From positions 372,001 through 436,000 of the forward strand of contig BMVA01000001.1 in assembly GCA_014650475.1 (NCBI GenBank): a stretch of DNA of 64,000 nucleotides, written 5' to 3'. This document shows positions 33,906-43,696 of the stretch, in pieces. The notes beneath the pieces were generated by a model. It worked only from the letters and a program-made list of their open reading frames with translations. It ran no database searches and had not been told where the DNA came from. Position 1 is the stretch's first letter; each line of letters starts with the position of its first letter. This DNA comes from Streptomyces albogriseolus (lineage in GTDB: Bacteria; Actinomycetota; Actinomycetes; Streptomycetales; Streptomycetaceae). The translations under genes were made by a program, and so were the position numbers.

Positions 33906-34645
33906 CTCGGGAACAGTTCGAAGGCGACCGCCGGACGGTTCCCGAACCGCTTGCCCGCCTCCTCGGCGAAGCCGGTCAGCAGTGTGCGCGCGTACGTCTC
34001 CGGGTCCTCGTCGGTGAGCGCCTCGATGTAGGTGCGGTGCTCCAGCAGGGAGCGCACCGCCCGCTCGAGTCCGGCGGTCGCGTCCACCGCGTGGGTGGGC
34101 GCGTCCGAGCCGGCGACCGCCACCCAGCGCACGCCGTCCCAGGGCTCCAGCCCCTGCTCGGTCAGCTCCGGGAAGATCCAGCGGTTGCCCGCGTCGCCGG
34201 CCGCGTCGAGCGTGGCGCGGCCGACGGCCACGTGGTCCGGGGTGTTCCAGGCGCTGCCGCCCCAGGTGTCCCGGTGGTTCAGCGTGACCACCAGCTCGGG
34301 GCGGTGGCGCCGGATCGCCGCCGCGATGTCCCGGCGCAGGGCGGGGCCGTACTCGATCACGCCGTCCGCGTGGTCCAGGAAGGCGACCTCGGACACCCCC
34401 ACCACGGCCGCGCTCGCCCGCTGTTCGCGCTCCCGGAGCGGCCCGCACCGGGCGGGGTCCACGGTGTCGATGCCCGCCTCGCCGCGGGTCGCCAGCACGT
34501 AGGAGACCTCGCGGCCGGCGTCGGTCCAGGCCGCGATGGCCGCCGCGCAGCCGTACTCCAGGTCGTCCGGGTGGGCGACCACGGCCAGAGCGCGCTGCCA
34601 GTCGTCGGGCATGGGCTGGAGTTGACTGATCGTCGGCTCGGTCAT
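33902..34645 (-). CDS. PIG-L family deacetylase (LmbE-like)
   Basis: 247-aa zinc-dependent N-acetyl hydrolase fold. Metal motif AHPDDLE (about 24-30, HPDD) and the second His in WNTPDHVAVGR (about 132-142). The family includes MshB (GlcNAc-Ins deacetylase of mycothiol synthesis) and Mca; this short form is a paralogue of unknown substrate. ATG 34645 has a CGGAG close by, so the start is less certain. It is the first gene of a coupled pair with the SigJ-type sigma factor. Confidence 0.85.
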   Translation of the reverse strand: MTEPTISQLQPMPDDWQRALAVVAHPDDLEYGCAAAIAAWTDAGREVSYVLATRGEAGIDTVDPARCGPLREREQRASAAVVGVSEVAFLDHADGVIEYGPALRRDIAAAIRRHRPELVVTLNHRDTWGGSAWNTPDHVAVGRATLDAAGDAGNRWIFPELTEQGLEPWDGVRWVAVAGSDAPTHAVDATAGLERAVRSLLEHRTYIEALTDEDPETYARTLLTGFAEEAGKRFGNRPAVAFELFPR

Positions 34646-34692
34646 GCTCCGCAGACTAGCCCCCGCCACCGACAGCGCACGGGGGCGCGCGG

Positions 34693-36042
34693 TCAGGCCT
34701 CGTCGCGGGCGAGGGCGAGCAGGCGGTCCAGGACGCGGGGGCCGCCGGTGCGGACGCCGTCGTGCTCGAACTCGTCCGTCACCCAGGTGCGCAGGCCGCG
34801 GATCGCCCGGGCGGTGGCCAGGGAGTGCGCGGTGTCCACGTACATGTCGTCGTGGTAGACGGCCGCCGCGACCGGCACCTCGTTGGCAGCCAGGCGGGCC
34901 GGGTCGTACAGCGGGGTCCAGTCGGTGCGGGCGGCGAGGAGTTCCGCGGTCTCGCGCAGGGGGCGCAGCGCCGGGTCGCAGTCGAACATCCAGGGGTGGA
35001 TCGTCTCGCCGGTGAACAGCACGGGCTCGTCGCCGGAGAGCGCCTTGGCCGCGTCGAACTGCGGGAACTCGGCCCGCACCCGTTCGGCGGACCAGGCGGT
35101 GGGGCGGGCGTCCTGGGCGTAGATCGCCTCGTGGACCAGGGCGTAGAGGGGGTGTCCGGCGAACGACAGGAGGCCCTGCGCCTCCTCCTGGAATGCGTCG
35201 GAGAGGGCGGGTCCTGCCGGGGTGGGGACGAAGGCGTCCTCGAGGAGGAAGTGCAGGCGGTGGCTGCCCTCGCCGCTGCCGAGCATCCGGCCGAGCGACT
35301 GGAACGCCTCGACGGTGAACCGGTAGCCGTTCGGCAGGACCACGTCGTGGGTCAGGAGGTGGTCGGCGATGCGGCGGGCGCGCTCGACGTCCTGCGGGTA
35401 GCGGGCGTAATGGGCGGCGACCTTGCGCTCGACGCGCGGGTAGGCGGCCCGGTAGACGTCGTCGGCGTGCGCGTCGAGGGAGGGCAGGCCGCCGGTGATC
35501 AGGGCAGTGTCCAGCCCCTCGGGGGCCGTGGACAGGTAGGTGACGGTGCAGAAGCCGCCGAAGCTCTGGCCGAGCACGGTCCATGGGGCGCCGCCGGTCA
35601 CCTGCGGGCGGATGGCCTCGCAGTCCCGGACGATCGAGTCGGAGCGGAAACGGGTGAGGTGGCCGGCCTGCTCGGCGGGGCCGCCGCGCAGCGGGAGCGT
35701 CTGCCGGTTGGCGGGGGTGGAGCTGCCGGTGCCGCGCTGGTCGAGGAGGAGGACCCGGTGGTCCTCCAGGGCGCGGCCGAGCCAGGCCGGCTTTCCGACG
35801 AAACGGTTCGCTCCGAAGCCCGGCCCGCCCTGGAGGTACAGCAGCCACGGCAGGTCCTGGTCCGCCTTGTCCCTCGCGACGACCTCGCGCGCGTACAGCT
35901 CGATCGTCTCCCCGGAGGGGTCGTCGTGGTCGAGGGGCACGGTGAACCGGCGGTCGGTGAGGACCACTCCGGGCTGGCGGTAGGTGTCGGTCAACGGGAC
36001 TCCCGGGACGAACGGATTGTCGGGCCGCGACCAGTTCAGCAC
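34693..36042 (-). CDS. Alpha/beta hydrolase, S33 proline iminopeptidase-like
   Basis: 449-aa alpha/beta hydrolase. The oxyanion motif GGPGFG (about 70-75), LLLDQRGTGSS (about 98-108) and nucleophile elbow GQSFGGF (about 157-163) are typical of prolyl aminopeptidases (S33), which remove N-terminal Pro from peptides. The catalytic His is likely near the C-terminus. The N-terminus is uncertain: GTG 36042 gives the longest form, whereas TTG 35994 has GGGAG 5 nt upstream and gives a start close to family homology (LTDTYRQPG). It lies alone, downstream of the LacI gene. Confidence 0.82.
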   Translation of the reverse strand: MLNWSRPDNPFVPGVPLTDTYRQPGVVLTDRRFTVPLDHDDPSGETIELYAREVVARDKADQDLPWLLYLQGGPGFGANRFVGKPAWLGRALEDHRVLLLDQRGTGSSTPANRQTLPLRGGPAEQAGHLTRFRSDSIVRDCEAIRPQVTGGAPWTVLGQSFGGFCTVTYLSTAPEGLDTALITGGLPSLDAHADDVYRAAYPRVERKVAAHYARYPQDVERARRIADHLLTHDVVLPNGYRFTVEAFQSLGRMLGSGEGSHRLHFLLEDAFVPTPAGPALSDAFQEEAQGLLSFAGHPLYALVHEAIYAQDARPTAWSAERVRAEFPQFDAAKALSGDEPVLFTGETIHPWMFDCDPALRPLRETAELLAARTDWTPLYDPARLAANEVPVAAAVYHDDMYVDTAHSLATARAIRGLRTWVTDEFEHDGVRTGGPRVLDRLLALARDEA

Positions 36043-36094
36043 ATGTTCCTGCGGCCAACGACCCCGGGATCATGAAGAACTTCCTGAACGGCGG

Positions 36095-37114
36095 TCAACG
36101 GGCCGACAGGCTGGAGCGCCGCACCACCAGTTCCGGGGCGAGCACCACCCGACGGTGCTCGTGGGGGGCGCCGGTGTCCTCGGTCTCCTCCAGCAGCAGT
36201 TCCGCCGCCAGCGCCCCCATGGTGACGGCGGGCTGCCGTACGGAGGTGAGCGGCACGGCCGCCGCGGCGGCGAACTCGATGTCGTCGTAGCCGACGATGG
36301 CCAGGTCGTCGGGGACGCCGACGCCGGCCGCGTACATCGCCTGGAGCACGCCGAGGGCGAGCAGGTCGTTGGCGCAGAACACGGCGGTGGGCCGGCGGGC
36401 CAGGCCGAGGAGGCGGGCGCCCGCGTCACGTCCCGCGGCGACGTCGAGCCGCTCGGTGGGCAGCTCGTGCAGGCTGTCGGGGCCGAGTCCGGCCTCGGCG
36501 AGGGCGTTCAGCGCGCCGGTGCGCCGGTCCCGGACCTGGTTGAGTCCGGGCGGACCGCTGACGTAGGCGAGGGAGCGGTGTCCGGCGTCGACCAGGTGGC
36601 GCACGGCCAGGGCGCCGCCGGCCACGTCGTCCACGGAGACCGAGCACTCGGTGGTGCCCTCGGCGACCCGGTCGACCAGCACGAACGGGATGCCGTGCCG
36701 GCGGAACGCCTCGATGTTGCGGCCGGTGGCGTCCGCGGGGGTGAGCAGCACGCCCCGCACCCGCTGCTCCGCGAAGAGCGACAGGTACTCGGCCTCCTCG
36801 CTCGGGCTCTGGGCGCTGTTGCAGACCATGACGCCGAGGCCGGCCTGGCGCGCGGCCCGCTCGGCGCCGCGCGCCACGTCGACGAAGAAGGGGTTGCCCA
36901 TGTCGAGGACGAGCAGGCCCATGATGCGGCTGCGGCCGGCGCGCAGCTGGCGGGCGGACTCGCTGCGGACGTAGCCGAGCCGGTCGATGGCGGACAGCAC
37001 CCGGGCGCGGGTCTCGGCGGCGACCGTGTCCGGACGGTTGATCACGTTGGAGACGGTGCCGACGGAGACTCCGGCGACGCGGGCGACGTCCTTGATACCC
37101 ACCGACTGGGCCAT
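36095..37114 (-). CDS. LacI family repressor of the rhamnose locus
   Basis: 339-aa LacI/GalR repressor. N-terminal HTH IKDVARVAGVSVGTVSNVINRP (about 6-27), hinge (about 48-58) and periplasmic-binding-protein-like ligand domain. It is the last gene of the minus-strand transport operon and is 110 bp downstream of rhaM. The two LacI-type operators at the divergent promoters are probable binding sites, with rhamnose or a phosphorylated intermediate as inducer. ATG 37114 has GGAGG about 11 nt upstream. Confidence 0.87.
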   Translation of the reverse strand: MAQSVGIKDVARVAGVSVGTVSNVINRPDTVAAETRARVLSAIDRLGYVRSESARQLRAGRSRIMGLLVLDMGNPFFVDVARGAERAARQAGLGVMVCNSAQSPSEEAEYLSLFAEQRVRGVLLTPADATGRNIEAFRRHGIPFVLVDRVAEGTTECSVSVDDVAGGALAVRHLVDAGHRSLAYVSGPPGLNQVRDRRTGALNALAEAGLGPDSLHELPTERLDVAAGRDAGARLLGLARRPTAVFCANDLLALGVLQAMYAAGVGVPDDLAIVGYDDIEFAAAAAVPLTSVRQPAVTMGALAAELLLEETEDTGAPHEHRRVVLAPELVVRRSSLSAR

Positions 37115-37224
37115 CGGGCAGGGACCTCCAGGGATACGGGGAGACGGGGGGGCGGCGCGGCGGGCCCTCACACTACCCGCACGTCCGCCTCTTTCCGGTC
37201 ACGGGCCGGGTGGGCCCGTGACCG

Positions 37225-37545
37225 TCAGTCGAGGTGGAAGACCTCGGTCAGCGGGGTCATCGCCTCGTCGGGCCGGGAGCCGTCGAGGGACTCGAAGAAG
37301 GGCGCCATCTCCGCCTGCCAGCGGGCGTTGACCTCGGTGGCCTCCATGCCGGCCCGCGCCGCCTCGAAGTCCTCGGTCTCCAGGTACCCGACGAGCAGGC
37401 CGTCGTCGCGCAGGAAGAGGGAGTAGTTGTGCCAGCCGGTGGCCGAGAGCGCCGCGCGCATCTCGGGCCACACGGCGGCATGGCGTGCGCGGTACTCGTC
37501 GATGCGGTCCTGGCGGACCTTGAGCAGGAAGCAGACGCGTCGCAC
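37225..37545 (-). CDS. rhaM: L-rhamnose mutarotase
   Basis: 106-aa dimeric alpha/beta-barrel protein. It matches the L-rhamnose mutarotase family: RVCFLLKVRQDRIDEYRARHAAVWPEM (residues 3-29), with His in RARHAAVW and the NYSLFLRDDGLLVGYLE core. It interconverts alpha and beta rhamnopyranose so that the isomerase has its preferred anomer. The start is GTG 37545. It lies in the operon between rhaS and the LacI gene. Confidence 0.9.
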   Translation of the reverse strand: MRRVCFLLKVRQDRIDEYRARHAAVWPEMRAALSATGWHNYSLFLRDDGLLVGYLETEDFEAARAGMEATEVNARWQAEMAPFFESLDGSRPDEAMTPLTEVFHLD

Positions 37546-37578
37546 GGAGTACCGCCTTTCGAGGAGCAGCTCGCGGGG

Positions 37579-38661
37579 TCAGAAGTCGAACTGGTCGATG
37601 TTCCCGGCGTTGAAGACGGTGGGCTTGCCCAGGTTGATCACGCCGTCCTTGCCGATGGTGTACTCGCCCATGGCGCCGGCCGTGAAGGTCTCGCCCTCCT
37701 GGCCGGTGATCTGGCCGGAGGCGAGGGCGACCGCGGTGCGGGCGGCCAGCTCGCCGAGCTTGGCCGGGTCCCACAGCTCGAACGCCTCGACGGTGCCGTT
37801 CTTGACGTACTTGCGCATGTCGTTGGGGGTGCCGAGGCCGGTGAGCTTGACCTTGCCCTTGTACTTGGAGCCGGACAGGTACTGGGCGGCGGCCTTGATG
37901 CCGACGGTGGTCGGGGAGATGATCCCCTTCAGGTCCGGGTACTCCTGGAGCAGGCCCTGGGTCTGCTGGAAGGACTGCTGGGCGTCGTCGTTGCCGTAGG
38001 CGACCTTGACCAGCTTCATGTCCTTGTACTTGGGGTCCTTGAGTTCGTCCTTCATGAACTCGATCCAGGTGTTCTGGTTGGTCGCGGTCTGCGCGGCGGA
38101 CAGGATCGCGATCTCGCCCTTGTAGCCGATCTGTTCGGCGAGCAGCTGCACCTCGGTGCGGCCGAGGTCCTCGGCGGACGCCTGGGAGACGAAGGCGTTG
38201 CGGCAGCCGGGGGTGGTGTCGGAGTCGTAGGTGACGACCTTGATGCCGTTCTTCATGGCCTGCTTGAGTGCGGTGCACAGGGCGCCCGGGTCCTGGGCGG
38301 AGACGGCCATCGCGTCCACCTGCTGCTGGGTGAGCGTGTTGACGTAGGAGACCTGGCCGGCGGTGTCGGTGGCGCTGGTGGGGCCGACCTCCTTGAAGGT
38401 GGAGCCGAGCTCCTTCACGGCCTTCTCGCCGCCCTTGTCGGCGGAGGTGAAGTACGGGTTGTTGACCTGCTTGGGCAGGAAGCCGACGGTGAGGCCCTTC
38501 TTCGTGGCGGCGTCCGGGTCGGCCTTGCCGGCGGAGGCGGCGGCGCCGCCCTCGTTCTTGACGTCCTCCTTGGTGGTGCCGCCGCATGCGGTGACGGCGA
38601 GGGCGAGGGAGGTGACGGCGGCGAGCGCCGCGCAGGTGCGGCGGAGGGATGCGGTGCGCAT
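37579..38661 (-). CDS. rhaS: Rhamnose ABC transporter substrate-binding lipoprotein
   Basis: 360-aa periplasmic-type sugar-binding protein. Signal peptide and lipobox: MRTASLRRTCAALA...LAVTACGG, with Cys at about residue 26. The mature part is a peripla_BP_4 fold (TVGFLPKQVNNPYFT, AVSAQDPGALCTALKQAM, VTYDSDTTPGCRNAFV). Together with rhaP, rhaQ and rhaT it makes a rhamnose-type ABC importer of the CUT2 class. It is a lipoprotein anchored outside the membrane. A 28-bp gap separates it from rhaQ. Confidence 0.9.
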   Translation of the reverse strand: MRTASLRRTCAALAAVTSLALAVTACGGTTKEDVKNEGGAAASAGKADPDAATKKGLTVGFLPKQVNNPYFTSADKGGEKAVKELGSTFKEVGPTSATDTAGQVSYVNTLTQQQVDAMAVSAQDPGALCTALKQAMKNGIKVVTYDSDTTPGCRNAFVSQASAEDLGRTEVQLLAEQIGYKGEIAILSAAQTATNQNTWIEFMKDELKDPKYKDMKLVKVAYGNDDAQQSFQQTQGLLQEYPDLKGIISPTTVGIKAAAQYLSGSKYKGKVKLTGLGTPNDMRKYVKNGTVEAFELWDPAKLGELAARTAVALASGQITGQEGETFTAGAMGEYTIGKDGVINLGKPTVFNAGNIDQFDF

Positions 38662-38689
38662 GGCGGGTTCCTTAAGGGAGGAGGACGGT

Positions 38690-39706
38690 TCAGGAGGTCG
38701 GTGCGGGCGTCTTCGGGTCCGGGCGCGGTGCGGCCGCGGCTCTCCGTCCGGCGCGGGCGGCGGCCATCTGCCGGGCGACGCGCGGGCCGAGGACGGACAG
38801 CACGAGCAGCACGCCGGTGACGACGATCTGGGACTGGGCCGAGACGTCCTTCAGGCTCATCACGTTCTGCAGCCCGCCCAGCAGGAACACGCCGGCGATC
38901 GCGCCGCCGAGGGTGCCCTTGCCGCCGTCGAAGTCGATGCCGCCGAGGAGGACGGCCGCGACGACGGACAGTTCGAGCCCGGTGGCGTTGTCGTAGCGGG
39001 CGCTGGCGTAGTGCAGCGCCCAGAAGACGCCGGTGAGGGCCGACATCAGGCCGGTCACGGTGAACAGGATCAGCTTCTGCCGCTTGACGCGGACGCCGGC
39101 GAACCGGGCGGCCTCCTCGCCGGCCCCGATCGCGAACAGCGACCGGCCGAACGGGGTGGCGTGCAGGGCGACGACGGCGATCGTGAGCAGGACCAGGAAG
39201 GGCAGGAAGGCGTACGGGACGAAGGTGTCGCCGATGCGTCCCGCGGCGAAGTCCAGGTAGGCGGAGGGGAAGTCGGTGACCGCGTCGGAGCCGAGCACGA
39301 TCTGTGCGATGCCCCGGTAGGCGGCGAGGGTGCCGATGGTGACGGCGAGGGAGGGCAGCCCGAGCCGGGTCACCAGCAGGCCGTTGACCAGGCCGCAGAC
39401 CACGCCGATGAGCAGGCAGACCGGGATGATCGTCTCGATGGCCATGCCCTGGTTCCACAGGGCGCCCATCACCGCGCCGGACAGGCCCGCCGTGGACGCC
39501 ACGGACAGGTCGATCTCGCCGGAGACCACGAGCAGCGTCATGGGCAGGGCGATCAGCGCGATCGGCAGGGTGTTGCCGATGAGGAACGACAGGTTGAGGG
39601 CGTTGCCGAAGCCGTCGACCGTGGTGAACGACAGCAGCAGGACGACCACGAGCAGGGCGCCGACGACCGTGTCCCAGCGAACGGCGCGCGTGAGGGAGTC
39701 AGGCAT
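38690..39706 (-). CDS. rhaQ: Rhamnose ABC transporter permease
   Basis: 338-aa CUT2 sugar permease with about eight to ten transmembrane helices. The family EAA-like loop is NAGVR/AARFAGVRVKRQKLILF (about 220-238), and TLGGAIAGVFLLGGLQNVM (about 275-293) is typical of RbsC-type proteins. It pairs with rhaP as a heterodimeric channel. Its start overlaps rhaP by 8 nt. Confidence 0.88.
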   Translation of the reverse strand: MPDSLTRAVRWDTVVGALLVVVLLLSFTTVDGFGNALNLSFLIGNTLPIALIALPMTLLVVSGEIDLSVASTAGLSGAVMGALWNQGMAIETIIPVCLLIGVVCGLVNGLLVTRLGLPSLAVTIGTLAAYRGIAQIVLGSDAVTDFPSAYLDFAAGRIGDTFVPYAFLPFLVLLTIAVVALHATPFGRSLFAIGAGEEAARFAGVRVKRQKLILFTVTGLMSALTGVFWALHYASARYDNATGLELSVVAAVLLGGIDFDGGKGTLGGAIAGVFLLGGLQNVMSLKDVSAQSQIVVTGVLLVLSVLGPRVARQMAAARAGRRAAAAPRPDPKTPAPTS

Positions 39707-40739
39707 GGCGGGCGTTCCTCTTCTTCAGGGCGGTGGCCACGCGCAGCGCGACGATCCGGTCGACCGCGATGGCGAGGACGAGCAGGACGCCGTTGATGGC
39801 GAGCACCCACACGGAGCTGACGCCGAGCGCGGGCAGCACACTGTTGATCGAGGTCAGCAGCAGCGCGCCGAGTGCGGCGCCGTAGACGCTGCCGGAGCCG
39901 CCGGTGAAGACGACGCCGCCGACCACGACCGCGCTGACGACGGTGAGTTCGTAGCCGCTGCCGGTGCCGGAGTCGACGTTGCCGAACCGGGCGAGGTACA
40001 TCGCCCCGGCCAGTCCGGCGAGGGCGCCGCAGAAGGTGTACGCGGCGAGGATCCGCTTGCGCACCGGGATGCCGGCGAGCCGGGCCGCCTCCGGGTTGGA
40101 GCCGAGCGCGTACAGCTCGCGCCCGCCGCCGAAGTGCCGCAGGTAGTACGCGGTCGCCACCAGCACCGCGAGCGCGATGAGCGCCAGGTAGGGCACGGCG
40201 GAGACGCCGCCGGAGCCGAAGTCGACAAATCCGCCGGGGAGGTCGGCGGCGGTGATCTGCCGGGAGCCGACCCAGATGGAGTCGACGCCGCGGATGATGT
40301 AGAGCGTGCCGAGGGTGACCACGAGGGCGGGCACCTGGCCGAGGGAGACGAGCAGGCCGTTCAGCAGGCCGAAGCCGATGCCGAGCAGGACGGCGAGGGC
40401 GACGGCGACGACCGGGCTCCCGCCGTCCTGGAGGTAGAGGCCGGCGGCGAAGGCGCTGATGCCGAGGGTGGAACCGACGGACAGGTCGACGTTGCGGGTG
40501 ATGACGACCAGGGCCTGGCCGGTGGCGACCAGCACCAGGATGGTCGCGTTCAGCAGCAGGTCCTTGACGCCCTGCTCGGACAGGAACTCGCTGTTGCCGG
40601 CCTGGGTGACGGCGGTCATCACCAGGAAGACGGCCAGGATGGCGAGTTCGCGCATCTTGAAGACGCGGTCCACCAGCCGGGTGGCGCCGGCCTTGGGCGC
40701 CTCGGCGACGGGGGCGGGGTCGGGGCTGAGCACCGTCAT
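39699..40739 (-). CDS. rhaP: Rhamnose ABC transporter permease
   Basis: 346-aa CUT2 sugar permease. A short N-terminal cytoplasmic stretch precedes [15 protein letters not shown], followed by the [13 protein letters not shown] helix (about 87-100) and the loop [20 protein letters not shown] (about 230-249). Its ATG overlaps the stop of rhaT by 4 nt, and its 3' end overlaps rhaQ by 8 nt, so the transporter genes are translationally coupled. Confidence 0.88.
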   Translation of the reverse strand: MTVLSPDPAPVAEAPKAGATRLVDRVFKMRELAILAVFLVMTAVTQAGNSEFLSEQGVKDLLLNATILVLVATGQALVVITRNVDLSVGSTLGISAFAAGLYLQDGGSPVVAVALAVLLGIGFGLLNGLLVSLGQVPALVVTLGTLYIIRGVDSIWVGSRQITAADLPGGFVDFGSGGVSAVPYLALIALAVLVATAYYLRHFGGGRELYALGSNPEAARLAGIPVRKRILAAYTFCGALAGLAGAMYLARFGNVDSGTGSGYELTVVSAVVVGGVVFTGGSGSVYGAALGALLLTSINSVLPALGVSSVWVLAINGVLLVLAIAVDRIVALRVATALKKRNARHA

Positions 40740-42253
40740 GCGGCTGTCCTCCCCGTGGCTGCGGCCATCACGGTTTCCTCGGTGGCGTCGGTGCGGGGGA
40801 TCTCGGCGGTGAGCCGGCCCTCGTGCATCACCAGCACGCGGTCGGCCATGCCGAGGATCTCGGGCAGGTCGGAGGAGATCATCAGGACGGCCACGCCGTC
40901 GGCGGCGAGCTGCGACAGCAGCCGGTGCACCTCGGCCTTGGTGCCGACGTCGATGCCGCGCGTGGGCTCGTCGACGATGAGCACCTTGGGGCGGGTGGCG
41001 AGCCACTTGGCGAGGACGACCTTCTGCTGGTTGCCGCCGGACAGGGTGTTCACCGTGTCGGCGATCCGGGCGTACTTGACCCGGAGCCTGACCGCCCAGT
41101 CGAGGGAGCGGCTGCGTTCGGCGCCGCGGTCCATCAGGCCGGCCTTCACGGTGGCGCCGAGGCCGGTGAGGCCGATGTTGCGCTCGATGGACATGTCCAT
41201 CACCAGGCCCTGGGCACGCCGGTCCTCGGGCACCAGGGCGAGCCCGGCGGCCATGGCGGCGGACGGGGCGCCGTTGGGGAGACTGCGTCCGTCGACCTCC
41301 ACCTCGCCGGCGTCCCGGCGGTCGATGCCGAAGACGGCGCGGGCCACCTCGGTGCGTCCGGCGCCGACCAGTCCGGCGAGCCCCACGATCTCGCCCCGCC
41401 GTACGTCGAAGGAGACGTCGGTGAAGACGCCCTCGCGGGTGAGGCGGCGCACGCTCAGGGCGACCTCGCCGGGCGTCACGTCCTGCTTGGGATAGAGCTC
41501 GGCCAGGTCGCGGCCGACCATGCGGCGGACCAGGTCGTCCTCGGTCATGCCGTCGAGCGGCTCGCTCGCGATCCAGGCGCCGTCCCGCAGGGTGGTGACC
41601 CTCCGGCAGATCTCGAAGATCTCCTCCAGGCGGTGCGAGATGAACAGCACCGCGGCGCCCTGGTCGCGCAGCGCCCGGACGACGCCGAAGAGGCGGGTGA
41701 CCTCGCTGTTCGTGAGCGCGGCGGTGGGTTCGTCCATGATGAGGACGCGGGCGTCGAAGGAGAGCGCCTTCGCGATCTCGACGATCTGCTGGTCGGCGAT
41801 GGACAGTCCGCGGGCGGGCCGGTCCGGGTCCAGTTCGACGCCGAGCCGCTTCATCAGGGCGGTGGTGGCGTCACGGGTGGCCTTGTGGTCGATCCGGCGC
41901 AGGGAGCGGCGGGGCCGGCGCCCCATGAAGATGTTCTCGGCGATCGACAGGTCGGGGAAGAGCGTCGGCTCCTGGTAGATCACGGCGATGCCGGCGTCGC
42001 GGGCGTCGCCGGGTCCGTGGAAGACGACGGGCCCGCCGTCGAGCAGCACCTGGCCGGCGTCCGGCCGGTGCACTCCGGCGAGCGTCTTGATGAGCGTGGA
42101 CTTGCCGGCTCCGTTCTCTCCGGCCAGGGCGTGCACCTCCCCGGGGAACAGCTCCAGGGAGACGTCCCGCAGGGCGCGGACCGCGCCGAAGGACTTCGAG
42201 ATGCCCTTGAGCGCGAGAACCGGGGCCGGACCCGTGTCGGACGGGTGGGTCAT
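40736..42253 (-). CDS. rhaT: Rhamnose ABC transporter ATP-binding protein (dual NBD)
   Basis: 505-aa sugar ABC ATPase with two nucleotide-binding domains. The N-terminal one has Walker [10 protein letters not shown] (about 46-54), [11 protein letters not shown] as a modified signature and Walker [13 protein letters not shown]. The C-terminal one has a degenerate Walker [10 protein letters not shown] (about 308-316) but a canonical LSGGNQQKV (about 410-418) and [12 protein letters not shown]. This asymmetry is standard for RbsA-like proteins. ATG 42253 has GAGGAG 5 nt upstream. It is the first gene of the minus-strand operon rhaTPQSM-lacI. Confidence 0.9.
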   Translation of the reverse strand: MTHPSDTGPAPVLALKGISKSFGAVRALRDVSLELFPGEVHALAGENGAGKSTLIKTLAGVHRPDAGQVLLDGGPVVFHGPGDARDAGIAVIYQEPTLFPDLSIAENIFMGRRPRRSLRRIDHKATRDATTALMKRLGVELDPDRPARGLSIADQQIVEIAKALSFDARVLIMDEPTAALTNSEVTRLFGVVRALRDQGAAVLFISHRLEEIFEICRRVTTLRDGAWIASEPLDGMTEDDLVRRMVGRDLAELYPKQDVTPGEVALSVRRLTREGVFTDVSFDVRRGEIVGLAGLVGAGRTEVARAVFGIDRRDAGEVEVDGRSLPNGAPSAAMAAGLALVPEDRRAQGLVMDMSIERNIGLTGLGATVKAGLMDRGAERSRSLDWAVRLRVKYARIADTVNTLSGGNQQKVVLAKWLATRPKVLIVDEPTRGIDVGTKAEVHRLLSQLAADGVAVLMISSDLPEILGMADRVLVMHEGRLTAEIPRTDATEETVMAAATGRTAA

Positions 42254-42297
42254 GAGGGCTCCTCGACGACGTCGGCGGGTCGGCCCGGACGACGTCG

Positions 42298-42309
42298 TGA
42301 AAGGTTTCA
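42298..42309. promoter_or_regulatory. LacI-type operator at the rhaT promoter
   Basis: TGAAAGGTTTCA has arms TGAAA / TTTCA, resembling the LacI-family consensus TGAAACGTTTCA. It lies just downstream of the predicted transcription start of the minus-strand transport operon. Confidence 0.75.
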
Positions 42310-42323
42310 ACTGGGTTGCCGGG

Positions 42324-42353
42324 ACGTTAGGCGCGTCCCGCATGTCACGTCAA
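42324..42353 (-). promoter_or_regulatory. Predicted promoter of rhaTPQSM-lacI
   Basis: On the minus strand TTGACG (42348-42353), an 18-nt spacer and TAACGT (42324-42329) form a HrdB-type promoter. The start would fall near 42317, immediately before the operator at 42298-42309. Confidence 0.55.
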
Positions 42354-42427
42354 TGGGTCACGGTCGAAAAACTTTCGACAGATTCGGGTCACGCGCAGGT
42401 CACGGGGGACGGTCGCGGCCGGAGGGG

Positions 42428-42456
42428 TTGACACCCCCTCGGGGGACCCCTAGCTT
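42428..42456 (+). promoter_or_regulatory. Predicted promoter of rhaI operon
   Basis: TTGACA (42428-42433), a 17-nt spacer and TAGCTT (42451-42456) form a strong HrdB-type promoter. The predicted start lies near 42463, at the edge of the LacI-type operator. A CCCCCTCGGGGG palindrome fills much of the spacer. Confidence 0.68.
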
Positions 42457-42463
42457 CGCGTTC

Positions 42464-42475
42464 TGAATCGTTTCA
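42464..42475. promoter_or_regulatory. LacI-type operator at the rhaI promoter
   Basis: TGAATCGTTTCA differs by one base from a perfect TGAAWCGTTTCA-type palindrome and sits on the predicted transcription start of rhaI. With the site at 42298-42309 it suggests coordinate repression of both divergent operons. Confidence 0.75.
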
Positions 42476-42513
42476 CTCTGGTCGTGACGACCCGATGCCC
42501 CAGGAGCCCTGAC

Positions 42514-43674
42514 GTGACCGAGCGCGCCGCGGTGAAAGCCGCCCTCAAGACCCAGGCAGTCGAGACGCCGTCGTGGGCGTACGGCAACTCGGGCACCCGG
42601 TTCAAGGTGTTCGCGCAGCAGGGCGTCCCCCGCACCCCGCAGGAGAAGCTGGACGACGCGGCGAAGGTGCACGAGTTCACGGGCGTGGCGCCGACCGTCG
42701 CGCTGCACATCCCCTGGGACAAGGTCGACGACTATGCGGCGCTGGCCCGGCACGCCGAGGACCGCGGGCTGCGGCTCGGCGCGGTCAACTCCAACACCTT
42801 CCAGGACGACGACTACCGGCTCGGCTCCGTCTGCCACCCGGACGCGGCCGTGCGCCGGAAGGCCGTGGACCATCTGCTGGAGTGCGTCGACATCATGGAC
42901 GCGACCGGCTCCACGGACCTCAAGCTGTGGTTCGCGGACGGGACCAACTACCCCGGGCAGGACGACATCCGGGCCCGGCAGGACCGGCTGGCGGAGGCGC
43001 TCGCCGAGGTGTACGGCCGGCTCGGCGACGACCAGCGGATGCTGCTGGAGTACAAGCTGTTCGAGCCGGCGTTCTACACGACGGACGTCCCCGACTGGGG
43101 GACGGCGTACGCGCACTGCCTGAAGCTGGGGCCGAAGGCGCAGGTGGTGGTGGACACCGGGCACCACGCGCCCGGCACCAACATCGAGTTCATCGTGGCG
43201 ACGCTGCTGCGGGAGGGGAAGCTCGGGGGGTTCGACTTCAACTCGCGGTTCTACGCCGACGACGACCTGATGGTCGGCGCGGCCGACCCGTTCCAGTTGT
43301 TCCGGATCATGTACGAGGTGGTGCGCGGGGGCGGGCTGTCGGGGGAGGTGGCGTTCATGCTGGATCAGTGCCACAACGTGGAATCGAAGATTCCCGCCAT
43401 TCTTCGGTCCGTCATGAACGTGCAGGAGGCCACCGCCAAGGCGCTGCTGGTCGACCGGGACGCGTTGGGTGCGGCACAGCGGACCGGGGACGTGCTCGGC
43501 GCCAACGCCGTGTTGATGGACGCGTTCAGTACGGACGTGCGTCCGCTGCTGCGGGAGGTGCGGGAGGAGATGGGGTTGGATCCCGATCCCATGGCGGCGT
43601 ACGCGCGGTCCGGGTGGGCCGAGAAGATCGTGGCCGAGCGGGTGGGGGGTGAGCAGGCCGGCTGGGGGGCGTAG
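42514..43674 (+). CDS. rhaI: L-rhamnose isomerase
   Basis: 386-aa TIM-barrel metal-dependent isomerase of the RhaI type (related to xylose isomerase-like barrels rather than to E. coli RhaA). Metal and substrate residues are visible in [20 protein letters not shown] (about 177-196, Glu), [16 protein letters not shown] (about 212-227, Asp, His) and [15 protein letters not shown] (about 239-253, Asp). It converts L-rhamnose to L-rhamnulose in the cytoplasm. GTG 42514 has CAGGAG 8 nt upstream. It heads the catabolic operon. Confidence 0.9.
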   Translation: MTERAAVKAALKTQAVETPSWAYGNSGTRFKVFAQQGVPRTPQEKLDDAAKVHEFTGVAPTVALHIPWDKVDDYAALARHAEDRGLRLGAVNSNTFQDDDYRLGSVCHPDAAVRRKAVDHLLECVDIMDATGSTDLKLWFADGTNYPGQDDIRARQDRLAEALAEVYGRLGDDQRMLLEYKLFEPAFYTTDVPDWGTAYAHCLKLGPKAQVVVDTGHHAPGTNIEFIVATLLREGKLGGFDFNSRFYADDDLMVGAADPFQLFRIMYEVVRGGGLSGEVAFMLDQCHNVESKIPAILRSVMNVQEATAKALLVDRDALGAAQRTGDVLGANAVLMDAFSTDVRPLLREVREEMGLDPDPMAAYARSGWAEKIVAERVGGEQAGWGA

Positions 43675-43696
43675 GCGTCTGCCGGGTTTCTGTTCC

